A stretch of DNA of 63,713 nt, taken from assembly GCA_021770005.1 (NCBI GenBank), contig JAETRV010000014.1, positions 1 to 63,713 of the forward strand, written 5' to 3'. The position numbers and the translations under genes are program-made. How positions within the stretch are numbered: position 1 is the stretch's first letter; the number at the start of each line of letters is the position of its first letter. The notes below the pieces were generated by a model. That model was not told the origin of the DNA, did no database searches, and saw only the letters and a program-made list of their open reading frames with translations. Below, piece by piece: positions 1-7,312 of this stretch. This DNA comes from Anaerotruncus sp. GTDB taxonomy: Bacteria > Bacillota > Clostridia > Oscillospirales > Ruminococcaceae.

Positions 1-128
1 AAGGACTACCGGAGGAGCGCGCCATCACGTTCGCTCACTATATCATCGATCACAATACTACGGTCCGTGCTACTGCAAAGGAATTTCATATAAGTAAATC
101 TACTGTACATATGGATGTTGTAAAATAA
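1..128 (+). pseudogene. spoIIID: SpoIIID N-terminal half, cut by the mobile element
   Basis: The frame opening at base 3 reads GLPEERAITFAHYIIDHNTT and continues through SKSTVH. This matches the N-terminal helix-turn-helix half of SpoIIID, the mother-cell transcription factor of sporulation. The window seems to begin one or two codons after the true start. After the His codon ending at base 110 the host sequence stops. The element then supplies codons for Met-Asp-Val-Val-Lys and a TAA at 126-128, so the protein is cut at about 43 residues. The C-terminal basic region needed for DNA binding lies 29 kb away at 29223-29369. Whether the short product is made or stable is unknown. Confidence 0.85.
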
Positions 129-136
129 AACGGTAT
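98..136. other. attL, left attachment junction
   Basis: Host spoIIID codons run into element DNA at ACATA (107-111). The element arm carries AACGGTAT at 129-136, the exact reverse complement of ATACCGTT at 29193-29200 near attR. In the inferred circular attP these two 8-base arms lie 40 bases apart and are centred on the ACATA core, the symmetry expected of a large serine integrase site. The core also continues as ACATATGGATGT here against ACATAAGGATGT at attR, one mismatch. Confidence 0.75.
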
Positions 137-194
137 GTATGGGTCGTCAAGTAAAAAAATCAACGTGTAAATGAGGATTTTTCTCAAATATGCG

Positions 195-222
195 TTGATT
201 TCTTTGCAGTTATGGGTATAAT
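195..222 (+). promoter_or_regulatory. Sigma-A-type promoter of the RloAB-like operon
   Basis: TTGATT (195-200) and TATAAT (217-222) are separated by 16 bases. Transcription would start near 229. This excludes the upstream ATG at 212 as the start of the first gene and favours ATG 245 (or 239). Confidence 0.6.
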
Positions 223-244
223 GGAAATGAGGATGGTGATGGAT

Positions 245-1498
245 ATGCTAATACAGTTTCGATTTCAGAATTTCAAATCCTTCCGGGATGATACGATTCT
301 GGACCTCTCGGCCACAAAAATCTCGGAATATAGCAATCACATTATTTCATCTGGTAATGAAAAGCTTCTCCCTGCTGCCGCTATTTTTGGGGCCAATGCC
401 AGTGGAAAATCAAATGTAATTGAGGCGCTGCGCTTTATGGCAACATATGTCATTGACTCCTTTATGTACGGTGGTGACAACGAAAAGGAACGGACCGAAC
501 GGCTACGAAACACCCCGTTTATCTTTGATTCCGCCAGCAAGAGGGCAGAGTCTTCTTTTGAGGTCTATTTCACTGGCAATGAAGAGCATGGAGAAAAGAC
601 CTACAATTACGGTTTTACATTAGATAACCGCGGCATTGTTGAGGAGTGGCTGAATACCAAAGCAAAAACCGCAAGAGATTTCCGGAGAATCTTCTATCGG
701 AATCCGAGAGAGCTGCTGTTAGACGGTATTTCTTCAAGACAGGAAGAAAATATCAGACTTTCTTTGGAAAAAGAAGTTTTGGTTGCTTCTCTGGGAGCGA
801 AGCTCAAGATAGACATTTTGAAGACAATCCGGGACTGGTTCTATTTTTTGAATTTTGCAGACTTTGGCGATCCCCGGGAAAACGAATTTTTATCGTCCAG
901 GATTCCCCGTGGGTTTTCTCGAAGTAAACAAGTTCAGAAAGAGGTTGCTTCCTATCTGGCTGCGTTCGATTCCTCTATTGTAGATTTCGAGGTCAAATTA
1001 TTGCGAGAAGACAGCCAAGGTGAGCTTGTACGGATTGATGCCTTGCACCGTACTAAGGATGGGCGTATTGTTTCCCTGCCATTCTCCCAAGAATCCGCTG
1101 GGACACTGAAGATGTTTGCGCTATATCCGTTCCTTCAGGATGCGATGGAGGAGGGTGGCATCCTGCTGATTGATGAAATGAATGCACGCCTGCACCCTCT
1201 TTTGGTTCGGAACTTCCTGTTGGCCTTTCTTAATCCCGAAGTCAATCCTAAACATGCGCAGATCATTTTTACCACGCATGACGCTTGGCAGCTCTCCAAT
1301 AATCTGCTGCGCCGGGATGAGATATGGTTTACAGAGAAGGATGGAGACGGAGCCTCCAGTCTCTACTCTCTGGCTGATTTTATAGATGAGGATGGCTCGA
1401 AAATCCGAAAGGATGAAAATTACGAAAAAAATTACCTCCTTGGCAAATATGGAGCCATTCCAGATTTGCAATACATGGATGTGCTTAGGAGGAATTAG
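245..1498 (+). CDS. RloA-like AAA/ABC-type ATPase (defence pair, ATPase subunit)
   Basis: An ATPase of the AAA15/AAA21 (SMC/OLD-like) class found next to RloB. Walker A is GANASGKSN at about residues 49-57. An SAGT signature lies near 284 and Walker B plus catalytic Glu is GGILLIDEMN near 304-313, followed by a D-loop-like His. It begins with the FRFQNFKSF stretch common in this family. Start ATG 245 is chosen because a promoter -10 box lies at 217-222. It is two bases upstream of the RloB gene, so the pair is one operon. In known ATPase plus TOPRIM pairs (RloAB, PARIS, OLD/Gabija types) the ATPase senses infection and licenses the nuclease. That role here is inferred from family and context, not shown. 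Confidence 0.8.
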   Translation: MLIQFRFQNFKSFRDDTILDLSATKISEYSNHIISSGNEKLLPAAAIFGANASGKSNVIEALRFMATYVIDSFMYGGDNEKERTERLRNTPFIFDSASKRAESSFEVYFTGNEEHGEKTYNYGFTLDNRGIVEEWLNTKAKTARDFRRIFYRNPRELLLDGISSRQEENIRLSLEKEVLVASLGAKLKIDILKTIRDWFYFLNFADFGDPRENEFLSSRIPRGFSRSKQVQKEVASYLAAFDSSIVDFEVKLLREDSQGELVRIDALHRTKDGRIVSLPFSQESAGTLKMFALYPFLQDAMEEGGILLIDEMNARLHPLLVRNFLLAFLNPEVNPKHAQIIFTTHDAWQLSNNLLRRDEIWFTEKDGDGASSLYSLADFIDEDGSKIRKDENYEKNYLLGKYGAIPDLQYMDVLRRN

Positions 1499-1500
1499 GG

Positions 1501-2148
1501 ATGTCAAGAGAACGAAACGGAGCACGAAAGCGGAGAGATAGTTTCCCCAAAAGAGTTCCAGATCTGGGCTACTATTTTGTTGTAACGGATACCAAGGAAA
1601 CCGAGCGGAATTATCTTTATGGCTTGCGGGACGCTCTGCCGGCGGAGCTGCAAGGCCGAATTGTGATTAAGGTCTCATCTGCTAAAACAGAAGAATTGGT
1701 AAAGGCTTGCGAGCAAGCCAGTATTGATCCTCAATATCGTCAGTGCTGGATCGTCTTTGACAGGGACAAAGTAGTTGCCTTTGATGATATTATCAGAGAA
1801 GCAAGAAGTAAAGACATCAAGATTGGCTGGTCAAATCCCTGTATTGAAATTTGGTTTGATGCTTATTTCGGAAAGATGCCTTCAATACAGGACTCTGTAT
1901 CTTGCTGGAAAGGTTTTGCCAGCCTATATGAAAAAGAAACTGGTCAGGAGTACGAAAAATCAAACCAGCAGATATATGCAATGCTGAATCGATTTGGAGA
2001 TGAATCTAGGGCAATACAAATTGCTGAAAAACGTCTTGAAACGCATTTAGCAGGTGGGGAGACAAGACCATCCCAGATGTGTCCCGGTACAACATTGCAT
2101 CATTTGGTGGACGAAATTCGCAAAAAAGTACTCCAAAATCAGAAGTAA
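1501..2148 (+). CDS. RloB-like TOPRIM-fold protein (putative nuclease of defence pair)
   Basis: A 215-residue RloB-family protein. The acidic TOPRIM-type positions are visible as TDTKETE near residues 28-35 and FDRDK near 86-90, with a conserved NPCIEIWFDAYF stretch near 116-127. TOPRIM nucleases of OLD/PARIS-type systems use such Glu and Asp-x-Asp residues to bind metal and cut nucleic acid. The gene starts two bases after the ATPase stop behind a strong AGGAGG, so the two are translated together. The pair sits at the extreme left end of the element, a usual place for accessory defence cargo. Substrate and trigger cannot be told from sequence. Confidence 0.8.
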   Translation: MSRERNGARKRRDSFPKRVPDLGYYFVVTDTKETERNYLYGLRDALPAELQGRIVIKVSSAKTEELVKACEQASIDPQYRQCWIVFDRDKVVAFDDIIREARSKDIKIGWSNPCIEIWFDAYFGKMPSIQDSVSCWKGFASLYEKETGQEYEKSNQQIYAMLNRFGDESRAIQIAEKRLETHLAGGETRPSQMCPGTTLHHLVDEIRKKVLQNQK

Positions 2149-2203
2149 CATAATGGCAATTCTAGAATTTTCTAAAAATTTTCCATGTGTCAAATTATGT
2201 CGA

Positions 2204-2252
2204 AATTTACTTCACATATGGATATAGTAAAATAGAATGGTTCATATGGGCG
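2204..2252. repeat. Imperfect copy of the attL region
   Basis: About three quarters of bases from 2204 to 2252 match 98-144 at the left end. Shared blocks include TACT at -8, ACATATGGAT and GTAAAATA, each at the same spacing. The match covers both the host half and the element half of attL. It may be the scar of an earlier or tandem integration, or a promoter (TCGAAA 2200-2205, 17 bases, TATAGT 2223-2228). Both readings fit the sequence. Confidence 0.5.
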
Positions 2253-2260
2253 ATAAAATA

Positions 2261-2293
2261 GGGAGGACCGATACAGTGTGTATCGGTCCTCCC
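2261..2293. terminator. Perfect 15-bp hairpin downstream of RloAB-like operon
   Basis: GGGAGGACCGATACA (2261-2275) pairs perfectly with 2279-2293 around a 3-base loop. Only a weak T-rich tail (CTACTATTTTC) follows. It is most simply the operon terminator, although it lies 112 bases past the stop codon and downstream of a promoter-like sequence. Confidence 0.55.
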
Positions 2294-2441
2294 TACTATT
2301 TTCGGGGACGATTGTGGCAAACCTGAGATGGTGAATCCTCTGGGTTCGAAACGAAGATATCAAATCCGCGAAATTACAAATTATGCTTCTGATTTTACAA
2401 ATAACACCACTCCATGCTCTAAATAGTGTCGCCACAGGTTG

Positions 2442-3276
2442 GATGGTGTCGTCAATAAAAGTGTGATATAATAGTCCTGAAGATGGCAAGGAGGACAGGA
2501 AAATGGCAGGAGAACAGCGACGGCATGACATAAGCGATAAAGCGTGGGAGAGAATCAGGCCGTACACCATCGGTGAAAAGGGGACGCGTGGCGGCAATGC
2601 CCGTGATACCCGGCGGTTTATCAATGGGGTATTCTGGATTCTTCGCACGGGAGCGCCCTGGCGTGATTTGCCGGAAACGTATGGAAACCGGAAGAATGTA
2701 CACCGCCGGTTTTGCCGGTGGCGTGACAAGGGGATCTGGGAAAGGATTCTGGAAACATTGGTGGAAGACACAGACTTTGAGTGGCTGATGATCGACGCCA
2801 GCCATGTCAAAGTACATCCTGACGCCGCTGGTGCGCGAGGCGGAAATCAGGCGATGGGCCGCATAAAAGGGGGCTCAACACCAAGATACATTTGGCCGTG
2901 GATGCGCATGATATGCCGGCGCGATTCTTTATCACTTCTGGTACCACAGCGGATTGCACAATTGCAGCGCGGCTGATTGAGGGCTTTCAGGCGCAATACC
3001 TTCTGGCGGATCGTGACTATGATACAGATGCAATCATTCTCAAAGCTGTTGACGAGGGAATGATACCGGTCATTCCGCCAAGAAAAAACCGTAAACATCT
3101 GCGGGAATACGACAAATATCCCTACAAGCTCCGCCATCTCGTTGAGAATGCTTTCCTGCTTCTCAAAAGGTGGCGCGGTATCGCTACTCGCTAAGCCAAA
3201 AATCTCGTTTCTTTCACTGCCGCTGTTCAAACTCGTTGTATTGCTATTTGGCTTCTTGTTTATTGACGATACTCTC
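2442..3276 (+). mobile_element. IS5-family (IS427-like) insertion sequence, 835 bp
   Basis: The ends are an 18-base inverted repeat with 3 mismatches: 2442-2459 (GATGGTGTCGTCAATAAA) and 3259-3276 (reverse complement GAGAGTATCGTCAATAAA). It contains one transposase in two frames. The right end interrupts another transposase gene on the minus strand (3277-3522), so the IS inserted into an older IS. A target-site duplication was not evident in the bases at the two borders. Confidence 0.75.
2503..3266 (+). pseudogene. IS427-group transposase, two frames plus a nonsense codon
   Basis: The first frame (2503 onward) carries the N-terminal domain with WERIRPY, GAPWRDLPE and the first catalytic Asp in MIDASHVK. 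Around AAAAGGGGG (2865-2873) the homology moves to the -1 frame, giving KGGLNTKIHLAVDAH, then LLADRDYD with the second Asp and NRKHLREYD. A -1 shift on A/G runs is a known expression mode in this group, so it may be programmed. Codon 3192-3194 is TAA where the family has Tyr (RYAK). The frame then continues as AKNLVSFTAAVQTRCIAIW to 3266, so this copy has also lost its last 24 residues by one base change. Likely inactive or weak. Confidence 0.75.
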
Positions 3277-3522
3277 TAAGTAATCCGCCAAATCGGTGAC
3301 CTGTGAGAAGCCCTCGCATTTCATGACGATAAAAGCGCACACCATGGCTTCTTTGGGGAAGCCACGCCGCCCGGTTGCTGCTCTGGGCAGCGTGAAGTCC
3401 AGATGAGTGAGCAGCTTGTCGTAGAATATAGCGGCGCTTTGGGATGTGAACAGTGTTACATCCTGAACAATTTCCTGTCGGTAGATAGCGGCCAGCCCCT
3501 TTCCGGTTGCGTTTTTTTCCAA
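3277..3522 (-). pseudogene. N-terminal fragment of a DDE transposase, cut by the IS5-family element
   Basis: Reading leftward from 3522, the protein begins MEKNATGKGLAAIYRQEIVQ and includes LLTHLDFTLPR, GRRGFPKEAMVCAFIVMKCE and a D-LADYL motif. This resembles the N-terminus of a clostridial DDE transposase whose exact family I cannot name. Homology ends where the IS terminal repeat begins at 3276; the last residues of the open frame are encoded by the IS end. The rest of the gene is not seen on the other side of the IS, so a deletion probably accompanied insertion. Confidence 0.55.
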
Positions 3523-3663
3523 ATCAATTTTACCAAAAGTGGGCTCTGCTTTCTACATTTTTGGAGTGATTCCCGGTTTCAGCCATGGCCGGAATCCATT
3601 GAATTTACTGCATTTTTAGAGTTTTGCTCATGGCTATTTTACTAATTGATTGGAGTGATAAAC

Positions 3664-4113
3664 ATGAGGGCCTTGCATCCTATGGCGCAGGAGGAACGGG
3701 ACTTTGCGGAGCAGCACCATGATCTGGTAATTGACTTTCTCCGCTACAAACGCCTTCCGATGGGTGATTTCTACGATGTCATGATCTTCGGGTATCTCTC
3801 CGCTGTGCAATACTATTTTCGCAATCCTCCTGCTGGCGTGAAGTTCAAGGCTATGGCGTTCCGGGCCATGAAGGATTCCATTCTCTGGGAGGGTGAGTAT
3901 CATTCCCGTGCCAAGCGTTGCGGTGTCACTGTAGGGCTGGATGATGTCAGCGGCACGCTTACAGATTCCAAGCAGGATACAGAACGGCGAGTTGAAGGCA
4001 GGGCCCTGTTGGAACAGGTCGCAAGTATGGCTACGCCAAGGGAAGCTAAAATCATTCGGCTTCTGGTGGGAGGAAGCCAGCCGATAGAGGAATGCGGGCG
4101 GACAGGATTGTAA
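3664..4113 (+). pseudogene. Truncated ICE-type RNA polymerase sigma factor-like gene
   Basis: The protein begins MRALHPMAQEERDFAEQHHD and matches the sigma-70-like proteins carried by conjugative elements of Clostridia, which share an N-terminal EERRFAEEHHDLV-like block and an FDVVxFGYLxAV-like block (here FYDVMIFGYLSAVQYYF). TTGGAGTG precedes ATG 3664. The region-4-like part ends after REAKIIRLLVGGSQ near 4078. The remaining residues (PIEECGRTGL) come from an IS3-type fragment in the opposite orientation, so the DNA-binding C-terminal helix is missing. Probably nonfunctional. Confidence 0.6.
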
Positions 4114-4157
4114 AAAGCCTCGATATAAGCAAAAGCGTCGGTCATGGCCTGTTTTCT
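4068..4157 (-). pseudogene. C-terminal relic of an IS3-family OrfB transposase
   Basis: On the minus strand the residues DAFAYIEAFYNPVRPHSSIG form the conserved C-terminal motif of IS3-family OrfB (YIE-FYN-xR-HSxxG). Only about 30 codons remain. It abuts the truncated sigma factor on one side and an IS630 relic on the other. Confidence 0.65.
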
Positions 4158-4589
4158 GGAAGCGAACAGGAAGAAACCCATCGAATATTCAAGGTAGTGA
4201 TTGTAACCATAAGGAAATGGGAAAAGCAACTGGAGGAAGAGGGGAATTTAGAAAAGAAGCCATTACACCGCAGATACAAAAAGATCGATCCGGAAAAATG
4301 AAAGGCATATGTGGCAGAGCATCCGGATGCATCCCAAAAAGAGATCGCAGAAGAATTGGGGTGCAGCACAACCGCAATTTATCTGGCTATGAAGCGTCTG
4401 AAAATCACCCGCAAAAAAAAGACCACGAGATACCGGGAGCAGGACGAGAAAAAGGTAGCGGCGTATCAGGAAGAAATCAGCGCCTATCCCATCTTAAAAA
4501 TCGCTTATGTGGATGAATGTGGGATGGATACGTACTTGTACCGTCAATATGGCTATGCAGCTAGAAGGCAAAAAGTGTTCAGTTGCGCT
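4146..4589 (+). pseudogene. N-terminal half of an IS630-family transposase, broken by TGA
   Basis: The reading frame shows IFKVVIVTIRKWEKQLEEEG, then EKKPLHRRYKKIDPEK, a TGA at 4299-4301, and continues in the same frame as KAYVAEHPDASQKEIAEELG through the HTH to AYVDECGMDTYLYRQYGYAA. The YVDE block contains the first catalytic Asp of IS630 transposases. The family reads PEKLKAYV across the stop, so it is a single nonsense change. Homology ends near 4589, where the response regulator gene of the next module ends. The two later catalytic residues are missing. Confidence 0.7.
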
Positions 4590-5300
4590 TCAAATATGCA
4601 GATTCGCCCGCAGGCCCTTGAGTCTGTCCCGGCCGATCGGTAGCTCGGCAGCCGAGCCCCGAACCCGGAGGGCAAAATCGCTCCCGCTCCAGGGGAAAAT
4701 ATCCTGGACGTATTTCAAATGGACCAAGCAGGTCTTGTGAATCCGGTAAAACCTCCGATTGCGCAGGCGTTCCTCATAGACGCCCAGGGCGGTATTGTCG
4801 CTGTACTCATCGCCCGAAAGGGTGTGAATGATGCACCGCTTCCCGGAGCCGTGGGACTCGATATAGGTGATCTCGTTCAGATCCAGCAGGAGCGTATGCC
4901 TCTGGTTGCTGCTGATAGCGATGCGAAGCTCCTCCTGCTCCGGAAAACAGGAGCTGACTTGGCTGAGAATCTGCCGGATGCGGGCAGGATCGTAAGGCTT
5001 GAGGATATAGTCATTGGCCTGAAGCTCAAACGCGGTGACGGCATACTCGGAATAAGCGGTCGCAAAGATGATCTTTGCGTTTGGCATCAACCGCCGGGCC
5101 AGAGAGGCCACTGTAGTCCCCTCCATATCGCCCAGACGGATGTCAATGAACAGAAAATCGAAGGTCTTTTTCTCCAGCAGCTGCATCGCCTGCACCCCGC
5201 TTCCGGCCTCATACACCTCTGACTGGGGGGATATCTCACGGATCAGGCGGATCAACTCCTGACGGGAATTCTTCTCGTCGTCAACGACTGCGATACGCAT
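4590..5300 (-). CDS. LytR/AgrA-type response regulator
   Basis: A 236-residue response regulator. The receiver domain has the acidic pair at D7/D8, the phospho-acceptor in FLFIDIRLGD (D53), the conserved Thr in FATAYSEYA and Lys in YILKPYD. From about residue 130 a LytTR DNA-binding domain follows (EITYIESHGSGKRCIIHT, FYRIHKTCLVHLKYV). ATG 5300 follows AAAGGAG with 8 bases between; a GTG at 5309 is less likely. The start overlaps the end of the kinase gene by 20 bases, so the two are coupled. It probably controls the divergent TAXI-TRAP operon, inferred from position. Confidence 0.88.
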   Translation of the reverse strand: MRIAVVDDEKNSRQELIRLIREISPQSEVYEAGSGVQAMQLLEKKTFDFLFIDIRLGDMEGTTVASLARRLMPNAKIIFATAYSEYAVTAFELQANDYILKPYDPARIRQILSQVSSCFPEQEELRIAISSNQRHTLLLDLNEITYIESHGSGKRCIIHTLSGDEYSDNTALGVYEERLRNRRFYRIHKTCLVHLKYVQDIFPWSGSDFALRVRGSAAELPIGRDRLKGLRANLHI

Positions 5301-6993
5301 AGGATTCACTCCTTTCTGGTCTGGGCCGCAGGCCTCCGGGTGGTGTGAGCGGGAGGGAAAGGGATACGGCAGAGCCTTGCTCCGAGCTATTTACCGAAAG
5401 AACGTATTGGCTACCGTAGACACTTCGCAAGCGTTTCTGCACGTTGAACAGCCCGCTATAACCGGCATCGTTGGGATCGTGGAGGCGTTCGATGATCTCC
5501 GGCGGAAACCCATGGCCTTGGTCTGCAATCCGGATGTCGACCCGCCTGTCGGCCTGGTGGATGGCAATCTCGACATGCCGCTCCTCTACTGCGGTCTTTC
5601 CATGCCGTATCGCATTTTCCACGATCGGCTGGAGAATCAAAGGCGGCAGATAGAGCATCGGAAGCGCGTCGGGCAGCTCCCACACGACATGGATTGCTCC
5701 CTCAAAACGGGCTTCGGTAATGTCCAGGTAGTTCCGCACATTGGACAGCTCCTGCTCTAGGGTGACAAACGGCTCGTTGACCGTGAGGGACTGCCGGAAA
5801 TAGCTGGCCAGCGTCAGGATCGTCTCCTGAGCCCGCTTTGGGCTGGTACTGCACAGAGAGGAGATGGTGCTCAGGGCGTTGAAGAGGAAATGCGGGTCGA
5901 TCTGCAATTGCAGGGCCCGCAGCTCGGCCTGCTGGCGAAGCTGGATCTGGAGCTGGAATTCTCCCAGCTCCAGCATGGAGGAAAACATCTGCGCCAAACC
6001 TTCCGCGATGCGGCAGTCTGCTTCCAGGATCAGGTTTGGCCCTTGGGGGACACAGAGGATGAGCGTCCCCATGATCTCCCCCCGCCAGGCCAGAGGGGCG
6101 GCGATCACCGCCCAATCCGGGCCGCAGGTCTCACAGCCGCCCCGTTCCACCACCAGTTTCCCCTCTTCAATGGCCCGTCGGGCAGGAGGAAGCAGGGGAG
6201 CATCGTCCAACCGCGGGCCGCTGACCGCCACCACCTGTTCCAAACTGGTGAGCGCCACCTGAAACTCTGTCAGTATCTCCTGCACCGTGTCCACCGCTTT
6301 CTGCATCGCAGTACGGTTCTCCATCCCCTCCCGAAGAAATGGAAGGCACTTCTGGGCGATAAAAAGCGCCAGATACTGCTGCTCCGCCAACTCGATGGCC
6401 ACGCTACGGTTCAAGCGGCCCAGCAGCCCCATAAACAGGACAAGCCCCAGAGAATTGACTACAATTTTAGGAAGCAGGATGACCTTTTCCAGATCGACCG
6501 CAGCGGAAAAGGGTTTTGATATCAGCAGAATCAACGCCGACTGGAGCAGCTCGGCCAAAACAACCAAGGCGACCAAAATCAGGTTTCGATGCTTTTTCTG
6601 GGGCAGCCGATGGCAGGCTGCTGCCCCGATCAGGCCAAAGCAGAAGGTACCGATGCCGCAGGCTAGGGAGGTAAAGCTGGACGGGTCATAAAAGATGCGG
6701 TGGATACCTCCCAGCAGGCCGGCACACAGTCCGGGGATCGTCCCGCCCACCAGACCCGCGGCCAGGGTGCTGATCACCCGGGTGTTGACCACCGCACCCT
6801 GAAGCCCAAATCCGGTATAGGTGCCGCTGACAGACAGCGCACCAAAAATCAGACCTAGGCAGAGCTGCTCTGACAGGGATTTGTTCTGTTTTTTGAGCAG
6901 CTGCCGCAGGGGACCCAGCTCGATCAAAACAGCCGCTACCAGGACCAGAAGGCTGACATTGACCAGCAGGTATTCCAAAAGCTCATTTTTCAT
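5281..6993 (-). CDS. LytS/YehU-type sensor histidine kinase
   Basis: A 570-residue membrane sensor kinase. Residues about 5-190 are hydrophobic segments of the 5TMR_LYT type, with the NTRVISTLAAGLVGG motif. A GAF-like region follows at about 230-350. The HisKA_7TM/His_kinase block has the phospho-accepting His in IDPHFLFNALS near residue 368. The ATPase N-box is IVENAIRHG near 458 and the G-box IADQGHGFPP. ATG 6993 is chosen for its upstream AAGGGGG; codons before it are not family-like. Partners of this class sense small carboxylates or pyruvate in known systems, which would fit regulation of the neighbouring transporter, though the ligand is unknown. Confidence 0.88.
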   Translation of the reverse strand: MKNELLEYLLVNVSLLVLVAAVLIELGPLRQLLKKQNKSLSEQLCLGLIFGALSVSGTYTGFGLQGAVVNTRVISTLAAGLVGGTIPGLCAGLLGGIHRIFYDPSSFTSLACGIGTFCFGLIGAAACHRLPQKKHRNLILVALVVLAELLQSALILLISKPFSAAVDLEKVILLPKIVVNSLGLVLFMGLLGRLNRSVAIELAEQQYLALFIAQKCLPFLREGMENRTAMQKAVDTVQEILTEFQVALTSLEQVVAVSGPRLDDAPLLPPARRAIEEGKLVVERGGCETCGPDWAVIAAPLAWRGEIMGTLILCVPQGPNLILEADCRIAEGLAQMFSSMLELGEFQLQIQLRQQAELRALQLQIDPHFLFNALSTISSLCSTSPKRAQETILTLASYFRQSLTVNEPFVTLEQELSNVRNYLDITEARFEGAIHVVWELPDALPMLYLPPLILQPIVENAIRHGKTAVEERHVEIAIHQADRRVDIRIADQGHGFPPEIIERLHDPNDAGYSGLFNVQKRLRSVYGSQYVLSVNSSEQGSAVSLSLPLTPPGGLRPRPERSESYAYRSR

Positions 6994-7160
6994 CGCTTTT
7001 CCCCCTTGCGGTTTTTCTCTTTTTGCACAGGGTAACACTGTTTTTTCTGAAAATCAAGCACTTTTTTCTCTCATTTTTTGCCGGGATCAGACATCCTCCG
7101 CTGTTTATTCCTGAAATACAGCGATTCATTCCTTCTACGGCACAGGATAAGCCAATCCTA

Positions 7161-7188
7161 TTGACGAAAAATTTTTTTACCATAAAAT
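7161..7188 (+). promoter_or_regulatory. Promoter of the TAXI-TRAP operon and nearby palindrome
   Basis: TTGACG (7161-7166) and TAAAAT (7183-7188) are 16 bases apart, 125 bases before the operon. Between promoter and gene lies the perfect palindrome AATCCGCGGATT (about 7228-7239), a possible operator. The rest of the 7039-7312 divergent gap shows nothing further. Confidence 0.5.
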
Positions 7189-7312
7189 CGTACTATAGGT
7201 TGGATTTGATTGGTGATATTAAACAAATCCGCGGATTGCCTGATGCTGTCCCGGAAGATTGCGGATCCGAAATCCGACCCAGTGAAAATGAGTAAAAAGG
7301 AGACGGTATTCT

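Larger units (their letters stand above)
2149..2441. other. Gene-free interval between defence pair and IS
   Basis: No convincing gene is seen. It holds an imperfect copy of the attL region (2204-2252), a strong hairpin (2261-2293) and AT-rich sequence before the IS left end. Confidence 0.6.

Noticed and set aside
212-244. Upstream start (ATG 212) for the RloA-like gene
   Set aside because: A consensus -10 box lies at 217-222, so transcripts begin after this codon; the extra residues are not family-like.
2435-3285. Target-site duplication flanking the IS5-family element
   Set aside because: The bases just outside the two inverted ends (TTG and TAA) do not match; the insertion into an older IS probably lost flanking sequence.
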